Counted from the first letter of the stretch, positions 48,243 to 59,505 are shown. The stretch is 64,000 nucleotides of DNA from Uliginosibacterium aquaticum (GCF_012972705.2 NZ_JABCSC020000001.1:620001-684000), one strand, 5' to 3'. Numbers and translations are program-made. The notes: generated from the letters alone by a model not told the origin.

Positions 48243-50207
48243 TCAGGCGTCCTTGTCCTCGGTGCCGATGGGCAGGTAGAGGTAGAACAGGGTGCCGCCT
48301 TCGGTTGCCGCTTCAAACCACAGACGACCATTGTGCTGCTCGGCAATCGAGCGGCAGATCTTGAGGCCCATGCCCATGCCTTCGGGCTTGGTGGTGAAGA
48401 AGGAGTCGAACAGGCGATCAGCGATCTCGGCCGGGATGCCGCTGCCTTGATCCTGCACCACCAGCCGCACGCCTTCGCCGCTACTTTCGCTGCGTACGCG
48501 CAGCAGGCGCTCTGCTTCCGGGGTGCCACGCATGGCGTCCATGCCGTTGCGCAGTAGGTTCACCATGACCTGCTCGACCATTACGCGGTCGCCAATGATT
48601 TGGGGTAGGTCCATGGCCAGTTCGACCTGCAGGCGAACCTTGCGGCGCAGGGTTTCGGCTTCGAGCAGGCCGGTGGCTTCGAGCACGGCCGCATTCACGT
48701 CCATGCGGTCACGGCGCGATTCGGAGCGGCGCACGAAACCGTAGATGCGGTGGATGATCTTGCCGGCGCGCTGAGCCTGGTGATTGATCTTGCCGAGTAC
48801 GTCGGTGAATTGCTTCTCGTCGTAGCGGCCGGCTTTCAGTGCATTCAGGCAGCCAGCACTGTAGCTGGCAATGGCCGAGAGCGGCTGGTTTAGTTCGTGA
48901 GCCAGGGTGGAGGCCATTTCTCCCATGGTGACGAGGCGGGCTGTAGCCTCCAGTTGTTCCTGCTGATCGCGGGCCAGGGCTTCGGCGCGCTTGCGCTCCG
49001 TGATGTCCAGCACTGAGCCCATCCAGCCGCTGTGGTGGCCGTCGGCGTCGATCAGGGCGGCTTCATACAGAAGCACATCGAGCACATGGCCGTCGCGATG
49101 CTGGAAACGCAGCTCCCGCGCACGCGCGGGTTCTTCGGCGATGCTGGCGGGCAGGGGCTCGCTGCTGTCTTCAAACCAGAAGGGCATCGGCGCATTCAGT
49201 CCGACGAGCTCGTCTTCGTTCCAGCCCACCATGCGGCAGAAGGCGCTGTTGACGTAGCTGATGCGTCCAGAGAGGTCCCGGGCGCGCAGGCCGACCAGGG
49301 TGGATTTCTCCATGGCGAGGCGGAAGGCATGTTCCGCACGCAGGGCGGCTTCCGTGTCCTGCAGGCGCAGCACCCGGGTGCGCAGCATCCACAAGCTCCA
49401 GATCAGCACGACCGTAAAGGCCAGCAGCACCGCGACCACGATGGAAGGCATCACGCGGGTGGTGTCGCGGTAGCTCTCCACGCGGATACCCAGGCCGCCC
49501 ATGCGGTCGAAGCTCACGCCGAAGGAGATGTTGTTGGCCGCGCTGGCTTGGGTCGAACTGGCCAGCTCGTCGCTGCCGTCATCGGTGAACGAGATCCGGT
49601 AGCGCTCGGCAAACCACCATGGGACGTGTTTTTCGAGCACGCGGGAGAGCGAAAAAATACCTACGGCGTAGCCATTGAAGTCGTTGGCGCCAAATATCGG
49701 CAGAACGACTTCCACTGCCCAGGAACCGTCCTTGAGTCGGAAGGGGTGGTCGTAGGTTGGTCGGTTTAGGGTGCGGGCGCGTACCACGGTGAGGTTGTGT
49801 TCTTCGCTGACCTGCACCGGCGCGGCGCTGGCGGGCAGGGTGCTGAGCATCTCGCCATCGGAGTTGAGCCAGAGAATCGCGCTGAGGCCCGCGTCCCCCT
49901 GCAGGAGTTCGCGAACTTTGTCCTGCGCGGCTTCGGTGTGCAGTTCGCCGCCGGTACCGAACTGGTTGCCGATCTGACCCAGTTCATCCACCGTGCTTTC
50001 GAAGTGGTAGCGCAGGTTCTGCTCCATCCACAGGCTGTCGCTGACCAGCGCGGCGCGGCGCTCCTCGCGCTCCTGGGCGAGGCCGAGCCACAGGAAGAGT
50101 GAAATCACTGCAACCAGCGCGGCGATGGCCAGGATGGGGAGGCGCCAGAACCAGGTGCCGGTGCGCGGGATTGGAGGTGTAGAAGGGGGCAGGGTGGGGC
50201 TGGTCAT
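48243..50207 (-). CDS. Membrane-bound PAS sensor histidine kinase without adjacent regulator
   Basis: A 654-residue kinase. A membrane segment (about 24-44) is followed by a periplasmic sensing part of about 200 residues (to near 250), a second membrane segment (about 252-272), one PAS/PAC unit (GRISYVNSAF to SVLDITERK) and a kinase core. The H-box AHELNQPLSAI carries H437, and the N, G1 and G2 boxes are intact (NLLRNGMDAM, DQGSGI, GMGMGL). The core is closely similar to the kinase at 30547-32634, down to long shared strings. No response regulator lies beside it, so it may signal through the FixJ-type regulator at 29928 or another one. Confidence 0.9.
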   Translation of the reverse strand: MTSPTLPPSTPPIPRTGTWFWRLPILAIAALVAVISLFLWLGLAQEREERRAALVSDSLWMEQNLRYHFESTVDELGQIGNQFGTGGELHTEAAQDKVRELLQGDAGLSAILWLNSDGEMLSTLPASAAPVQVSEEHNLTVVRARTLNRPTYDHPFRLKDGSWAVEVVLPIFGANDFNGYAVGIFSLSRVLEKHVPWWFAERYRISFTDDGSDELASSTQASAANNISFGVSFDRMGGLGIRVESYRDTTRVMPSIVVAVLLAFTVVLIWSLWMLRTRVLRLQDTEAALRAEHAFRLAMEKSTLVGLRARDLSGRISYVNSAFCRMVGWNEDELVGLNAPMPFWFEDSSEPLPASIAEEPARARELRFQHRDGHVLDVLLYEAALIDADGHHSGWMGSVLDITERKRAEALARDQQEQLEATARLVTMGEMASTLAHELNQPLSAIASYSAGCLNALKAGRYDEKQFTDVLGKINHQAQRAGKIIHRIYGFVRRSESRRDRMDVNAAVLEATGLLEAETLRRKVRLQVELAMDLPQIIGDRVMVEQVMVNLLRNGMDAMRGTPEAERLLRVRSESSGEGVRLVVQDQGSGIPAEIADRLFDSFFTTKPEGMGMGLKICRSIAEQHNGRLWFEAATEGGTLFYLYLPIGTEDKDA

Positions 50208-50270
50208 GCGCCAATCTTAGCCCGGGCGAGGCTTGATTTGGCAGTCTGGCTGCCGGGGTGGGGCGTCTGC

Positions 50271-50279
50271 TGATAAAAT
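50271..50279 (+). promoter_or_regulatory. Extended -10 promoter upstream of ndk
   Basis: TGATAAAAT has the TG extension and a TAAAAT -10 box, 55 bases before the ndk ATG. The -35 is weak. Confidence 0.45.
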
Positions 50280-50333
50280 GAGCGGTTTTGACAACAATAA
50301 CTTACCAACAGCCCATTAACAGGAGAGAAGTAA

Positions 50334-50759
50334 ATGGCTATCGAACGTACCCTGTCCATCATCAAGCCGGATGCCGTCGCCAAGAACGTGATCGGCAAGA
50401 TCTACCAGCGCTTTGAAGATGCTGGCCTGAAAATCATTGCTGCCAGGCTGGTGCAACTTTCCGAGCTCGAAGCCGGTCAGTTCTATGCCGTGCACAAGGA
50501 GCGCCCCTTCTTCAAGGATCTGGTGAAGTTCATGATCTCCGGGCCGGTGATGATCCAGGTGCTCGAGGGCGAAGGCGCCATCGCCAAGAATCGCGAACTG
50601 ATGGGCGCGACCGATCCTAAGAAGGCTGATGCCGGCACCATCCGCGCCGATTTCGCTGATTCGATCGACGCCAATGCAGTGCATGGCTCCGATGCCGCCG
50701 AAACTGCCGCTGTGGAAGTTGCTTTCTTCTTCCCCGGCATGAATGTGTATAGCCGTTAA
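50334..50759 (+). CDS. ndk: Nucleoside diphosphate kinase
   Basis: Ndk balances nucleoside triphosphate pools by phosphotransfer through a histidine. The 141-residue protein has [15 protein letters not shown] at the start, the [10 protein letters not shown] loop and H117 in NAVHGSD as the phosphohistidine. AGGAGAGAAGTAA precedes the ATG. It begins the conserved run that ends with hisZ. Confidence 0.98.
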   Translation: MAIERTLSIIKPDAVAKNVIGKIYQRFEDAGLKIIAARLVQLSELEAGQFYAVHKERPFFKDLVKFMISGPVMIQVLEGEGAIAKNRELMGATDPKKADAGTIRADFADSIDANAVHGSDAAETAAVEVAFFFPGMNVYSR

Positions 50760-50768
50760 GTAGTTCCC

Positions 50769-50791
50769 GCCCGGCGCAACCCGCGCCGGGC
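50769..50791. repeat. GC hairpin between ndk and rlmN
   Basis: GCCCGGCGC-AACCC-GCGCCGGGC is a perfect 9-bp stem with a five-base loop. It has no T tract and ends 16 bases before the rlmN start, so it may shape rlmN translation or mRNA stability rather than end transcription. Confidence 0.5.
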
Positions 50792-50807
50792 ACTGATGTG
50801 AAGACTC

Positions 50808-51896
50808 ATGCAGAACCTCCTCGACCTTGATGCCGATGCCCTGATAGCCTGGTTCGCCGAACGCGGCGAGAAGCCATTTCGCGCCCGGCAGATCCTGCGC
50901 TGGATCCACCGTTTCGGGGAGACCGACTTTGATGCCATGACGGATGTGGCCAAGAGCCTGCGTGCATTGCTCAAGGAAACTGCCTGCATCCAGCCGCCGG
51001 TGCCGATCCGTGACAATCTGTCGACCGATGGCACACGCAAGTGGCTGATGGATGTTGGCAATGGCAATGCGGTCGAGACCGTGTTCATTCCGGAAGCTAC
51101 CCGCGGCACCCTGTGCGTGTCCTCGCAGGCGGGTTGCGCGCTTGACTGCGCTTTCTGCTCCACGGGAAAACAGGGCTTCAATCGCAACCTGAGTGCGGCC
51201 GAAATCATCGGCCAGCTGTGGCTGGCCAACCGCCTGCTGGGTGCCGAGCCCAATGGTGAGCGCATCATCAGCAATGTGGTGATGATGGGTATGGGTGAGC
51301 CGCTGGCGAATTTCGACAACGTGGTGTCAGCGCTCAAGCTGATGCTGGACGATCATGCTTATGGCCTGTCACGCCGCCGCGTGACGGTATCCACCTCCGG
51401 CATCGTGCCGGCCATGGACCGCCTGCGCGAGGAGTGCCCGGTGGCGCTGGCCGTGTCGCTGCACGCACCCAACGACGCCTTGCGCGACAAGCTGGTGCCG
51501 ATCAACCAGAAGTATCCCCTGAAGGACTTGCTGGCCGCGTGCAACCGTTATCTGGACAAGGCGCCGCGCGATTTCATCACCTTTGAGTACATCATGCTTG
51601 AAGGCGTGAATGACGGTGACGAGCACATCCGCCAGTTGATCGATATCGCACGGGAGGTGCCGTGCAAGTACAACCTGATACCCTTCAACCCTTTCCCGGA
51701 CTCCGGCTTTCATCGCTCGTCGGGTCCAGTAGTCCGTCGTTTCTCGCAACTGCTCAATGAAGCCGGTATTGTCACGACCACGCGCAAGACGCGCGGGGAT
51801 GACGTCGATGCCGCTTGTGGCCAGCTGGCCGGGCAGGTCAAGGACAAGACGCGCCGGACCCAGAAACGTGTAGTACCCATCCAAGAGGTGCGTTGA
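50808..51896 (+). CDS. rlmN: Dual-specificity 23S rRNA A2503 / tRNA A37 C2-methyltransferase
   Basis: A radical SAM enzyme of 362 residues. The cluster cysteines are C110, C114 and C117 (CALDCAFC). The methyl-carrying cysteine at the C-terminal end corresponds to C337 ([11 protein letters not shown]). [16 protein letters not shown] and LHAPND are also present. Its stop overlaps the next start as TGATG. Cfr-type A2503 C8 methylation is unlikely given the housekeeping context. Confidence 0.97.
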   Translation: MQNLLDLDADALIAWFAERGEKPFRARQILRWIHRFGETDFDAMTDVAKSLRALLKETACIQPPVPIRDNLSTDGTRKWLMDVGNGNAVETVFIPEATRGTLCVSSQAGCALDCAFCSTGKQGFNRNLSAAEIIGQLWLANRLLGAEPNGERIISNVVMMGMGEPLANFDNVVSALKLMLDDHAYGLSRRRVTVSTSGIVPAMDRLREECPVALAVSLHAPNDALRDKLVPINQKYPLKDLLAACNRYLDKAPRDFITFEYIMLEGVNDGDEHIRQLIDIAREVPCKYNLIPFNPFPDSGFHRSSGPVVRRFSQLLNEAGIVTTTRKTRGDDVDAACGQLAGQVKDKTRRTQKRVVPIQEVR

Positions 51897-52702
51897 TGCT
51901 CAAGTCTGTACGCTGTTCCGTTTTACTGCTGGCCTTGTTTGGCCTGCTCTCTGGTTGTGTGGCAGGCTTGCCCATCGGTGGCGGTGCTGAGTCCGACCGT
52001 CCATCTGCCGAGCAACCGGCCACGACTGCAGCGCGACGTTCTGCCAAGTTGCACGTCGAGTTGGGGCAGGCTTATCTGCAGAGCGGGCGCAACGGTGTTG
52101 CGCTGGACGAGGCGCGTGCCGCGATCGCTTCAGACTCCGCCTATGCACCAGGCTATCTGCTGCAAGGCATGGTGTATGCCGCTCAGGAGCAGTATGCACA
52201 GGCCATCCCTGGCTTCGAGCAGGCTTCCCGCCTGGCGCCGGGGGATCCCGAGATCGCCAACGCCTATGGCTGGTTCCTCTGCTCGCAGGGGCGTGAGTCT
52301 GAAGGTTTGCCGCGTATCGAGCAGGCTGCGCGCAACCCGTACTACACCACGCCGACGCGCGCCTGGACCAATGCTGGCCTGTGCCTGCTCCGCCAGAAAA
52401 ACACTCCGGCGGCGGAGGAGCGCTTCCTGCGGGCCGTTCAGGCTGACACGACCAATCTGCAGGCTTATTACTACCTGGCGGATATCGCCTATCGTTCCAA
52501 CCGCGACCTGCGTGCCAAGGAGTGGATGGATCAGATTCTGAAGCAGATGAAGAACAGCAACGTCGAGATCCTGTGGCTCGCCGTCCGCATTGAGAACCGT
52601 CTGGGCAACCGCAGCACTGTCGCCGATCTGGGCTCGCGGATGCGCAAGGAGTTTCCGGGCTCCAACGAATATCAGTACTTTCTGCAGGGGAAGTTCGAGT
52701 GA
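51896..52702 (+). CDS. pilF: Type IV pilus pilotin PilF
   Basis: PilF is an outer-membrane lipoprotein that helps the PilQ secretin assemble. The 268-residue protein has a lipobox LLSGC (C21) and TPR repeats through most of its length (for example ELGQAYLQSGRNGVALDEARAAI and NAYGWFLCSQGRESEGL). The ATG overlaps the rlmN stop by one base, and the end overlaps rodZ by four bases (GTGA). The rlmN-pilF-rodZ order is classical. Confidence 0.93.
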   Translation: MLKSVRCSVLLLALFGLLSGCVAGLPIGGGAESDRPSAEQPATTAARRSAKLHVELGQAYLQSGRNGVALDEARAAIASDSAYAPGYLLQGMVYAAQEQYAQAIPGFEQASRLAPGDPEIANAYGWFLCSQGRESEGLPRIEQAARNPYYTTPTRAWTNAGLCLLRQKNTPAAEERFLRAVQADTTNLQAYYYLADIAYRSNRDLRAKEWMDQILKQMKNSNVEILWLAVRIENRLGNRSTVADLGSRMRKEFPGSNEYQYFLQGKFE

Positions 52703-53670
52703 GTGAACAAATTCAGGAGGCGGCGCAGACCGCAGCAGAGAACCTCTGGGCCCAGTTGCGTGCGGCGCGTGAAGCGCGCGGGCTGTCCCTGGGGCAGGTT
52801 TCCGATCAACTCAAGCTGACGGTGCGTCAGCTTGAGGCGATCGAGCGTGGTGATCTCAGCGCCTTGCCGGGCAGCACCTTTGCTCGTGGTTTTGTGCGTA
52901 ACTACGCACGGTTTCTGGGCCTGGATGCAGATGTCTTCCTGCGTGCCGGTGAGAGCAGCGAGGCGCCGGCTGTGGCCGAGCTGCCCGAGCAGATGATCAC
53001 TCCCAGCCTGGGGCGCATGCCGTCACCGGGCAATCCGCGCTACTCGGCGTTGCCGATTGCGGCGTTGGTGCTGGTGCTGGCTGTGGTGCTCGGCGCAGGC
53101 TGGCATTATGGCTGGCTCGAGGCGCGCGAGGAAACGGCGCTGCTCAAAGCGTCGCAGGAAGAGGTTTCCGTGCCCGTGGTTGAAGCATCGCCCGCCGCCA
53201 GCGAGCCGTTGGCTGAGAGCAGTGTGCCCGCCCCGCAGCTCGAGGCGAGTGCGCCGGCGAGCGTAGTGGCAGCCGTCGTGTCGGTGGTGCAGAGTGCGCC
53301 CCAGCCTGTGATGCCGGCCGCTCAGTCAATACCGCTGGCTACGCCGTCAGCTGTGCAGAGCGTTCCCGTGCGCGTGACCCAGTCCGCACCTGCGGCGATT
53401 GCTCCGGCGGCGTCTGGGCCAGCCGTTGGCGGCCTGCCGCGCATGACGCTGAGCTTCGAGGGTGACTCCTGGGTTGAAGTGCGTGATGCCAGCGGGCAGA
53501 TCGTTTTCTCCCGTCTTAATCAGGCAGGTGGTCTCCAGGAGGTGCAGGGGCAGGCGCCCTTCGATCTGGTCATTGGCAATGCTGGCAAGGTGAAGCTCTC
53601 CTGGAAGGGCCGGCCGGTCGATCTGGCTCCGCTGATTCGTGGCGATGTGGCCCGTGTGAAACTGCAGTAA
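52699..53670 (+). CDS. rodZ: Cytoskeleton/cell-shape protein RodZ
   Basis: RodZ links MreB to the membrane and keeps rod shape. The 323-residue protein has an N-terminal HTH_25 domain ([22 protein letters not shown] to about 80), a basic stretch, a membrane helix at about 117-137, a Ser/Ala/Pro-rich periplasmic linker (about 150-240) and a DUF4115 domain at the end ([16 protein letters not shown]...). Start is GTG 52699 within GTGA at the pilF stop. ispG follows after 10 bases. Confidence 0.92.
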   Translation: MSEQIQEAAQTAAENLWAQLRAAREARGLSLGQVSDQLKLTVRQLEAIERGDLSALPGSTFARGFVRNYARFLGLDADVFLRAGESSEAPAVAELPEQMITPSLGRMPSPGNPRYSALPIAALVLVLAVVLGAGWHYGWLEAREETALLKASQEEVSVPVVEASPAASEPLAESSVPAPQLEASAPASVVAAVVSVVQSAPQPVMPAAQSIPLATPSAVQSVPVRVTQSAPAAIAPAASGPAVGGLPRMTLSFEGDSWVEVRDASGQIVFSRLNQAGGLQEVQGQAPFDLVIGNAGKVKLSWKGRPVDLAPLIRGDVARVKLQ

Positions 53671-53680
53671 GAATCTTCTG

Positions 53681-54928
53681 ATGTCGCAAAACTCCACTTC
53701 AGCCGGCGCTCTGGGCCGGCACCCGACCCGTCTGGTTCGCATTGGCCGTGTGCAGGTCGGCTCGCAGGTACCGATTGTGGTGCAATCGATGACCAACACC
53801 GATACTGCGGATCATGTTGCGACGGCGATCCAGATTGCCCAGCTGGCGCGCGCAGGCTCGGAGCTGGTTCGGATCACCGTGAATAACGACGAGTCAGCCA
53901 AGGCTGTGCCGAAGATCGTCGAGCAGCTGGCGAAGATGAATGTGGAGGTGCCGATCATCGGTGACTTCCACTACAACGGCCACAAGCTGCTGACGGACAA
54001 TCCGGCCTGTGCCGAATTGCTAGCCAAGTACCGTATCAATCCCGGCAATGTGGGACAGGGGCAGAAGCGTGATGCGCAATTTGCGCAGATCGTAGAACTC
54101 GCCTGCAAGTACGACAAGCCGGTGCGTATCGGTGTGAACTGGGGCAGCCTCGATCAGGCTGTGCTGGCGCGCATGATGGATGCCAACGCGCAGCGAGCGG
54201 AGCCTTGGGATGTCGGTGCGGTAATGCGTGAGGCGCTGATCGTTTCCGCGCTTGAGTCCGCCCAGGCCGCCGAGGATGTGGGCATGGCAGGCGACCGCAT
54301 CATCCTGTCCTGCAAGGTTTCCAGCGTTCAGGACCTGATTGCTACTTACCGTGAGTTGGCGCGTCGCTGTGATTACCCGCTGCATCTGGGGCTCACTGAA
54401 GCCGGCATGGGCAGCAAGGGTATCGTGGCCTCCACGGCTGCGCTGGGCGTGCTGTTGCAGGAAGGCATTGGCGATACCATCCGGGTGTCATTGACCCCCG
54501 AGCCGGGCGGTGCCCGCACCCAGGAAGTCATCGTGGCGCAGGAAATCCTGCAGAGCATGGGCTTGCGTGCCTTTACGCCGATGGTGACCGCCTGTCCGGG
54601 TTGTGGTCGCACTACCAGTACTTTCTTCCAGGAGCTCGCGCAGAGCGTGCAAAGTTATGTACGTGAGCAGATGCCAGTGTGGCGCGACCAGTATGATGGG
54701 GTTGAAAATCTGACCCTTGCGGTGATGGGCTGCGTGGTCAATGGCCCCGGCGAAAGCAAGCACGCCAATATCGGTATTTCCCTGCCAGGCACCGGCGAGA
54801 CGCCGGCCGCTCCGGTTTTCATCGATGGCCAGAAGGCCATGACCCTGCGTGGCGACAATATCGCCCATGAGTTCCGCGCCATCCTCGATGAGTATGTCGC
54901 CACCAAGTATCCGAAAAAGATCCAGTAA
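53681..54928 (+). CDS. ispG: 4-hydroxy-3-methylbut-2-en-1-yl diphosphate synthase
   Basis: IspG performs the penultimate step of the MEP isoprenoid pathway with a 4Fe-4S cluster. The 415-residue protein has the TIM-barrel start ([22 protein letters not shown]) and the cluster cysteines C305, C308 (CPGCGR) and C351 ([11 protein letters not shown]). The hisS start codon follows its stop codon directly, so they are translationally coupled. Confidence 0.98.
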   Translation: MSQNSTSAGALGRHPTRLVRIGRVQVGSQVPIVVQSMTNTDTADHVATAIQIAQLARAGSELVRITVNNDESAKAVPKIVEQLAKMNVEVPIIGDFHYNGHKLLTDNPACAELLAKYRINPGNVGQGQKRDAQFAQIVELACKYDKPVRIGVNWGSLDQAVLARMMDANAQRAEPWDVGAVMREALIVSALESAQAAEDVGMAGDRIILSCKVSSVQDLIATYRELARRCDYPLHLGLTEAGMGSKGIVASTAALGVLLQEGIGDTIRVSLTPEPGGARTQEVIVAQEILQSMGLRAFTPMVTACPGCGRTTSTFFQELAQSVQSYVREQMPVWRDQYDGVENLTLAVMGCVVNGPGESKHANIGISLPGTGETPAAPVFIDGQKAMTLRGDNIAHEFRAILDEYVATKYPKKIQ

Positions 54929-56203
54929 ATGAGTACCAAACTGCAAGGCGTGCGCGGCATGAATGACCTGCTCCCCGAAGAGGCGGAGCGTTGGGAAGCG
55001 TTCGAGGAGATTGTGCGTGACTGGCTGCGGAGCTATGGCTATCGGCCGATCCGCACTCCGATCGTGGAGTACACCAAGCTGTTCTCGCGCGGCGTTGGCG
55101 AGCACACCGACATCGTCGAGAAGGAGATGTACTCCTTTGAGGATCGTCTCAACGGCGAACACCTCACCCTGCGCCCGGAAGGCACAGCCTCCTGTGTGCG
55201 CTCGGTGATCGAGCACAACCTGATTTTCCAGAATCCGCAGCGCCTCTATTACAGTGGCCCGATGTTCCGTCACGAGCGTCCGCAGAAAGGTCGCTATCGT
55301 CAGTTTCATCAGGTCGGTGTGGAAGCCCTAGGTTTTGCCGGCCCGGACGTGGATGCCGAGCACATCGTGATGTGTCGTCGCCTGTGGGATGACCTCGGGT
55401 TGGACGATGTCGAACTGCAGCTCAATTCTCTGGGGGATGCGGCCGAGCGTGCCACACACCGCACTGAGCTGATCGCCTATCTGGAGAAGTATCAGGACCA
55501 GCTGGATGAAGATGGCAAGCGTCGCCTCTACGCCAATCCGTTGCGTGTGCTGGACACCAAGAATCCGGCGCTGCAGGAGATCGTCGAAGCCGCGCCCAAA
55601 CTCATCGAGTATCTTGGTGAAGCATCCCTCAAGCATTTCGAAGCCGTGCAAGCCTTGCTGCGCGAGGCTGCCGTGCCCTACCGGATCAATCCGCGAATGG
55701 TGCGAGGGCTGGACTATTACAACCGCACCGTGTTCGAATGGACGACCACTCGCCTTGGCGCTCAGGCTACTTTCTGTGCCGGCGGTCGTTACGACGGTCT
55801 GATCGAGCAACTCGGCGGCAAGCCGGCTCCGGCCTGTGGTTTCGCGATGGGCATGGAGCGTGTGATGTTGCTGTGGCAGGAAGGCCTGGATGCCGGCCCG
55901 CTGGTGAGCCCCGATGTATACGTGGTGCATCAAGGAGAGCAGGCTGCGCCCTTCGCTTTCCGCAGTGCCGAGCTGCTGCGTAGCGCCGGCTTTGCGGTGG
56001 TGTTTCACTGCGGTGGCGGCAGCTTCAAATCACAGATGAAGAAGGCCGACGGTTCCGGTGCGGCGTATGCCGTGATCGTGGGTGACGATGAAGCAGCAGC
56101 CGGGCAGGTGGCGCTCAAGCCTCTGCGTGGAGAGGGTGAGCAGCAGGCGGTAACGCCCGAAGCGCTCGTTGAATTGCTGGCAGACCGCCTTTACGGCGAG
56201 TGA
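54929..56203 (+). CDS. hisS: Histidyl-tRNA synthetase
   Basis: Class II synthetase of 424 residues. Motif 1 is near the start, motif 2 is [16 protein letters not shown], and the histidine-specific [13 protein letters not shown] and [15 protein letters not shown] segments are clear. Motif 3 is [10 protein letters not shown]. The anticodon-binding domain is at the C-terminus. It starts immediately after the ispG stop. Confidence 0.98.
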   Translation: MSTKLQGVRGMNDLLPEEAERWEAFEEIVRDWLRSYGYRPIRTPIVEYTKLFSRGVGEHTDIVEKEMYSFEDRLNGEHLTLRPEGTASCVRSVIEHNLIFQNPQRLYYSGPMFRHERPQKGRYRQFHQVGVEALGFAGPDVDAEHIVMCRRLWDDLGLDDVELQLNSLGDAAERATHRTELIAYLEKYQDQLDEDGKRRLYANPLRVLDTKNPALQEIVEAAPKLIEYLGEASLKHFEAVQALLREAAVPYRINPRMVRGLDYYNRTVFEWTTTRLGAQATFCAGGRYDGLIEQLGGKPAPACGFAMGMERVMLLWQEGLDAGPLVSPDVYVVHQGEQAAPFAFRSAELLRSAGFAVVFHCGGGSFKSQMKKADGSGAAYAVIVGDDEAAAGQVALKPLRGEGEQQAVTPEALVELLADRLYGE

Positions 56204-56245
56204 GCCGGGCACGGACAGAATCAATCAAGAGACGGAAGACGGAAC

Positions 56246-56893
56246 ATGGCAGCTTACGATCTGGAAGAGCAGGAACAGCTTTCGGCCATCAAGGCCTGGT
56301 GGGAAAAGAACGGTAATACCGTGACGGGCGCCGCGCTGGCGCTGGCGCTGGTTGTGGCTGGTGTGCAGGGCTGGCGCTGGTATCAAGGCAAGCAGGCGGC
56401 CGAAGCTGGTGGCCTCTACAGTGCCGTGAGCCTTGCCGCGCAAGCCAAGGATGCCGGCAAGGTCGGCGTGCTGACTGACGAGTTGGTCGCCAAGCATGGC
56501 GGCAGCGTGACGGCTGAACTGGCTGCCTTGCAAGCTGCACATACTGCACTCGAAGCGGGGGATGCCAAGACTGCCCGCAACCGTCTCGAGTGGGCTGCTT
56601 CCAGCAAAGCGGATCCTCTGTTGCGCGATGTGGCCCGCCTGCGACTGGCTGCGCTGCAAATCGATGCCAAGGAACTTGAGCCGGCGCTGGAAACCCTCAA
56701 GGCTGAGCCGAATGAGGCGTATCTGCCGCGATTCGAAGATCTGCGTGGAGATGTTCTGTTTTCCCAAGGCAAGACGGCGGAGGCGCGCGCTGCCTACAAG
56801 CGCAGCCTTGAGGCCGCGTCCAAGGCGGGTGAGCAGACGACCTCCTTCCGCAATCTTGTGCAGATCAAGCTGGATGCGCTTGGAGGCGCCTGA
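56246..56893 (+). CDS. yfgM: YfgM-like periplasmic TPR protein
   Basis: A 215-residue protein with a short cytosolic N-terminus (DLEEQEQLSAIKAWWEKNG), one membrane helix at about 26-44 and a TPR-like periplasmic domain. That is the YfgM layout, a chaperone-type partner of the SecYEG/PpiD holdase. It lies in the usual place between hisS and bamB, and its stop overlaps the bamB start as TGATG. Confidence 0.93.
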   Translation: MAAYDLEEQEQLSAIKAWWEKNGNTVTGAALALALVVAGVQGWRWYQGKQAAEAGGLYSAVSLAAQAKDAGKVGVLTDELVAKHGGSVTAELAALQAAHTALEAGDAKTARNRLEWAASSKADPLLRDVARLRLAALQIDAKELEPALETLKAEPNEAYLPRFEDLRGDVLFSQGKTAEARAAYKRSLEAASKAGEQTTSFRNLVQIKLDALGGA

Positions 56894-58032
56894 TGAAACT
56901 GCGAGTGCTGGCCGCCCTGGCCCTGAGTTCTAGTCTGAGTGGTTGCTTCCTGTGGTCATCCGACCCTGGGCCCAAGCCTTCGCCGTTGCCCGTTTTCAAA
57001 CAGGCGGGTGAGCTGCGCGAGCAGTGGACTGCTTCCTTGCCGGAGATCGGCGACTCCCTGCTGAGTCCGACGCTTTCTGGTGGCAGTGTCTATGCCGCCG
57101 CCCGTAAGGGCCAGTTGGCGCGTTTCGATGCGGCCGGGCGTGAAGTCTGGCGGGTCAAGACCGTGCCGCGCCTCTCCGGTGGCGTGGCCAGTGATGGCAA
57201 TGTGGTGGTGGTGACCAGCAGTGATGGCGAGTTGCTTGTCTATGAAGCAGACAAGGGCGGCTTGCGCTGGAAGACTACAGTGGGCGGCGAAGTGCTCGCC
57301 TCCCCTCTGATTGCCGAAGATATGGTGGTGGTGCGAATTGGCGACAATCAACTCGCCGCATATGGTGTGAGCGACGGCAAACGCCGCTGGGTCTATCAGC
57401 GCGCTCAGGCCTCCTTGGCCTTGCGTGCGCCGGTGGGATTGGCGCGTTCGGGTGATGTGTTGTTTGCCGGTTTTCCGGGCGGCAAGCTGCTGGCGCTGAG
57501 TCTCGCCAGTGGGGTGCAGCGCTGGGAAGCTACGATTGCCCAGCCCAAGGGCTCCAACGAGATTGAACGCATGGCGGATGTGGTGGGCGATCCGCTGGTG
57601 CGCGGCGATCAGGTCTGTGTGGCTGCTTTCCAGGGGCGTGTTGCCTGTGTGGATCGCAGCAATGGCAGCCTGCGTTGGGCGCGTGACTTTTCTTCGGCCA
57701 GTGGTATTGCCGCGGATGCTGGCAGCCTGTATTTCGCCGATGCAGGCGACACTCTGTATGCCCTCGATCTGGCGTCTGGAGCCAGCCAGTGGAAGCAGGA
57801 CAAGCTGGCCTATCGGCGCCTGACCCGTCCGGTACTGGTGGGCGACAAGCTGGCCGTGGCAGATATACAGGGCTATGTCCATGTAATTGAAGCGCGTTCT
57901 GGAGAGTTCGTGGCCAGTCGCCGTGTGGATTCGTCCGGGGTGCGTGCCCTGATGCAAACGCTGCCCAATGACGGGATGGCAGTGCAGGCCATCGATGGCG
58001 ACCTTTACGCCTTGAGCCTGCGCAAGCAGTAA
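56893..58032 (+). CDS. bamB: Outer-membrane assembly lipoprotein BamB
   Basis: BamB is a beta-propeller lipoprotein of the BAM complex that inserts outer-membrane proteins. The 379-residue protein has the lipobox LSGC at C18 and repeats with the quinoprotein-like pattern AxDxxxGxxRW ([28 protein letters not shown]). It is one base into the yfgM stop and is followed by der after 13 bases. Confidence 0.95.
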   Translation: MKLRVLAALALSSSLSGCFLWSSDPGPKPSPLPVFKQAGELREQWTASLPEIGDSLLSPTLSGGSVYAAARKGQLARFDAAGREVWRVKTVPRLSGGVASDGNVVVVTSSDGELLVYEADKGGLRWKTTVGGEVLASPLIAEDMVVVRIGDNQLAAYGVSDGKRRWVYQRAQASLALRAPVGLARSGDVLFAGFPGGKLLALSLASGVQRWEATIAQPKGSNEIERMADVVGDPLVRGDQVCVAAFQGRVACVDRSNGSLRWARDFSSASGIAADAGSLYFADAGDTLYALDLASGASQWKQDKLAYRRLTRPVLVGDKLAVADIQGYVHVIEARSGEFVASRRVDSSGVRALMQTLPNDGMAVQAIDGDLYALSLRKQ

Positions 58033-58045
58033 ATCTGGAGTTGTT

Positions 58046-59380
58046 GTGAAACCTACGCTGGTGCTCGTGGGCCGACCCAATGTCGGCAAGTCCACGCTTT
58101 TCAATCGTCTGACCCGCACCCGCGATGCGCTGGTGGCGGACATGCCGGGCCTGACCCGCGACCGCCACTACGGGATTGGCCGTGGGGGCTCGCGCCCCTA
58201 TCTGGTCGTCGATACAGGCGGTTTCGAGCCACTGGCCAAGGAAGGAATCGTGGCCGAAATGGCCCGGCAGGCCGAGTCCGCCATCGCCGAAGGCGACGCC
58301 TTGCTGTTTATCGTGGACGGTCGTGTCGGCTTGACGCCGCATGACAAGCAGATCGCAGACACGCTGCGCCGCTCGGGCCGCCCGGTGTTCCTCGCTGTAA
58401 ATAAAGGCGAAGGCATGAATCGCGACACTTTCAGTGCCGAGTTTCATGAGCTGGGCTTTGGTACGCCGTATGTGATCTCCTCTGCGCATGGCGAGGGCGT
58501 TCGTCAGTTGCTGGATCTGGTGCTGGAGAGTTTTCCCAAGGACGCAGAGCCTGGGGATGATGACGAGGCGGGCCCTAGAGTGGCCATCGTTGGTCGTCCC
58601 AATGTGGGTAAATCCACCCTGATCAACGCCTTGCTGGGCGAGGATCGCGTGATTGCCTTTGATATGCCCGGTACCACGCGTGATGCGATTGCCGTGCCTT
58701 TCGAGCGCAACGGCAAGGCCTATACCCTGATCGATACGGCTGGCCTGCGTCGCCGTGGCAAGGTCTTTGAGGCTATCGAGAAGTTTTCGGTAATCAAGAC
58801 CTTGCAGGCGGTGGAGGAGGCCAATGTTGTTGTGCTGGTGCTCGATGCCAGTCAAGACATCTCCGATCAGGACGCTCACATCGCCGGCTTCGTGCTTGAG
58901 GCCGGCCGCGCCCTGGTGCTGGCGGTGAACAAGTGGGACAGCGTCGACGACTATCGTCGTGAGCGGATCAAGGCTGAGATTGCCCGCAAGCTCTACTTCC
59001 TTGATTTCGCGCGCCACCATTACATCTCGGCGCTAGAAGTGGTTGGCATCGGCCCATTGCTCAAGTCGGTGGATCTGGCCTATGCGGCGGCGATGATCAA
59101 GCTGGCCACCCCCAAGCTCACGCGTGCTTTGCAGACCGCGCTGACCAAACAGCAACCGCCACGCCACGGGGTGTATCGTCCCAAGATGCGCTACGCCCAC
59201 CAGGGCGGTCAGAATCCTCCTGTGGTGGTAGTGCACGGCAATGCGCTGGAGCACATTCCAGACTCCTATCGCCGCTATCTTGAGCACCATTTCGTGGAGA
59301 CCTTCAAGCTGCAGGGGACCCCGCTGCGCATCGAGTTCCGCTCGGCGCACAACCCCTATGCGGACAAAGACTATCCTTGA
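58046..59380 (+). CDS. der: Ribosome-assembly GTPase Der (EngA)
   Basis: Der helps the 50S subunit mature. The 444-residue protein has two tandem G domains, each with GRPNVGKST as the P-loop (near residues 8-16 and 182-190), their own DTGG / DTAG switches and NKxD-type motifs. The second is NKWD; the first reads NKGE, as is common in this family. The C-terminal KH-like domain ends with [16 protein letters not shown]. The start is GTG 58046. Confidence 0.97.
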   Translation: MKPTLVLVGRPNVGKSTLFNRLTRTRDALVADMPGLTRDRHYGIGRGGSRPYLVVDTGGFEPLAKEGIVAEMARQAESAIAEGDALLFIVDGRVGLTPHDKQIADTLRRSGRPVFLAVNKGEGMNRDTFSAEFHELGFGTPYVISSAHGEGVRQLLDLVLESFPKDAEPGDDDEAGPRVAIVGRPNVGKSTLINALLGEDRVIAFDMPGTTRDAIAVPFERNGKAYTLIDTAGLRRRGKVFEAIEKFSVIKTLQAVEEANVVVLVLDASQDISDQDAHIAGFVLEAGRALVLAVNKWDSVDDYRRERIKAEIARKLYFLDFARHHYISALEVVGIGPLLKSVDLAYAAAMIKLATPKLTRALQTALTKQQPPRHGVYRPKMRYAHQGGQNPPVVVVHGNALEHIPDSYRRYLEHHFVETFKLQGTPLRIEFRSAHNPYADKDYP

Positions 59381-59505
59381 TCGTGCGCTATTGATCGTGC
59401 GGAAGTTCTGCTAACCTTTCCCCTTTGGCCAGTGCCCTTTTTCCCGCACGCTGTGCTTCACTGGCCGAGCTTTTCCAATAACAATATTTCTGAGGGCCAA
59501 AAACC

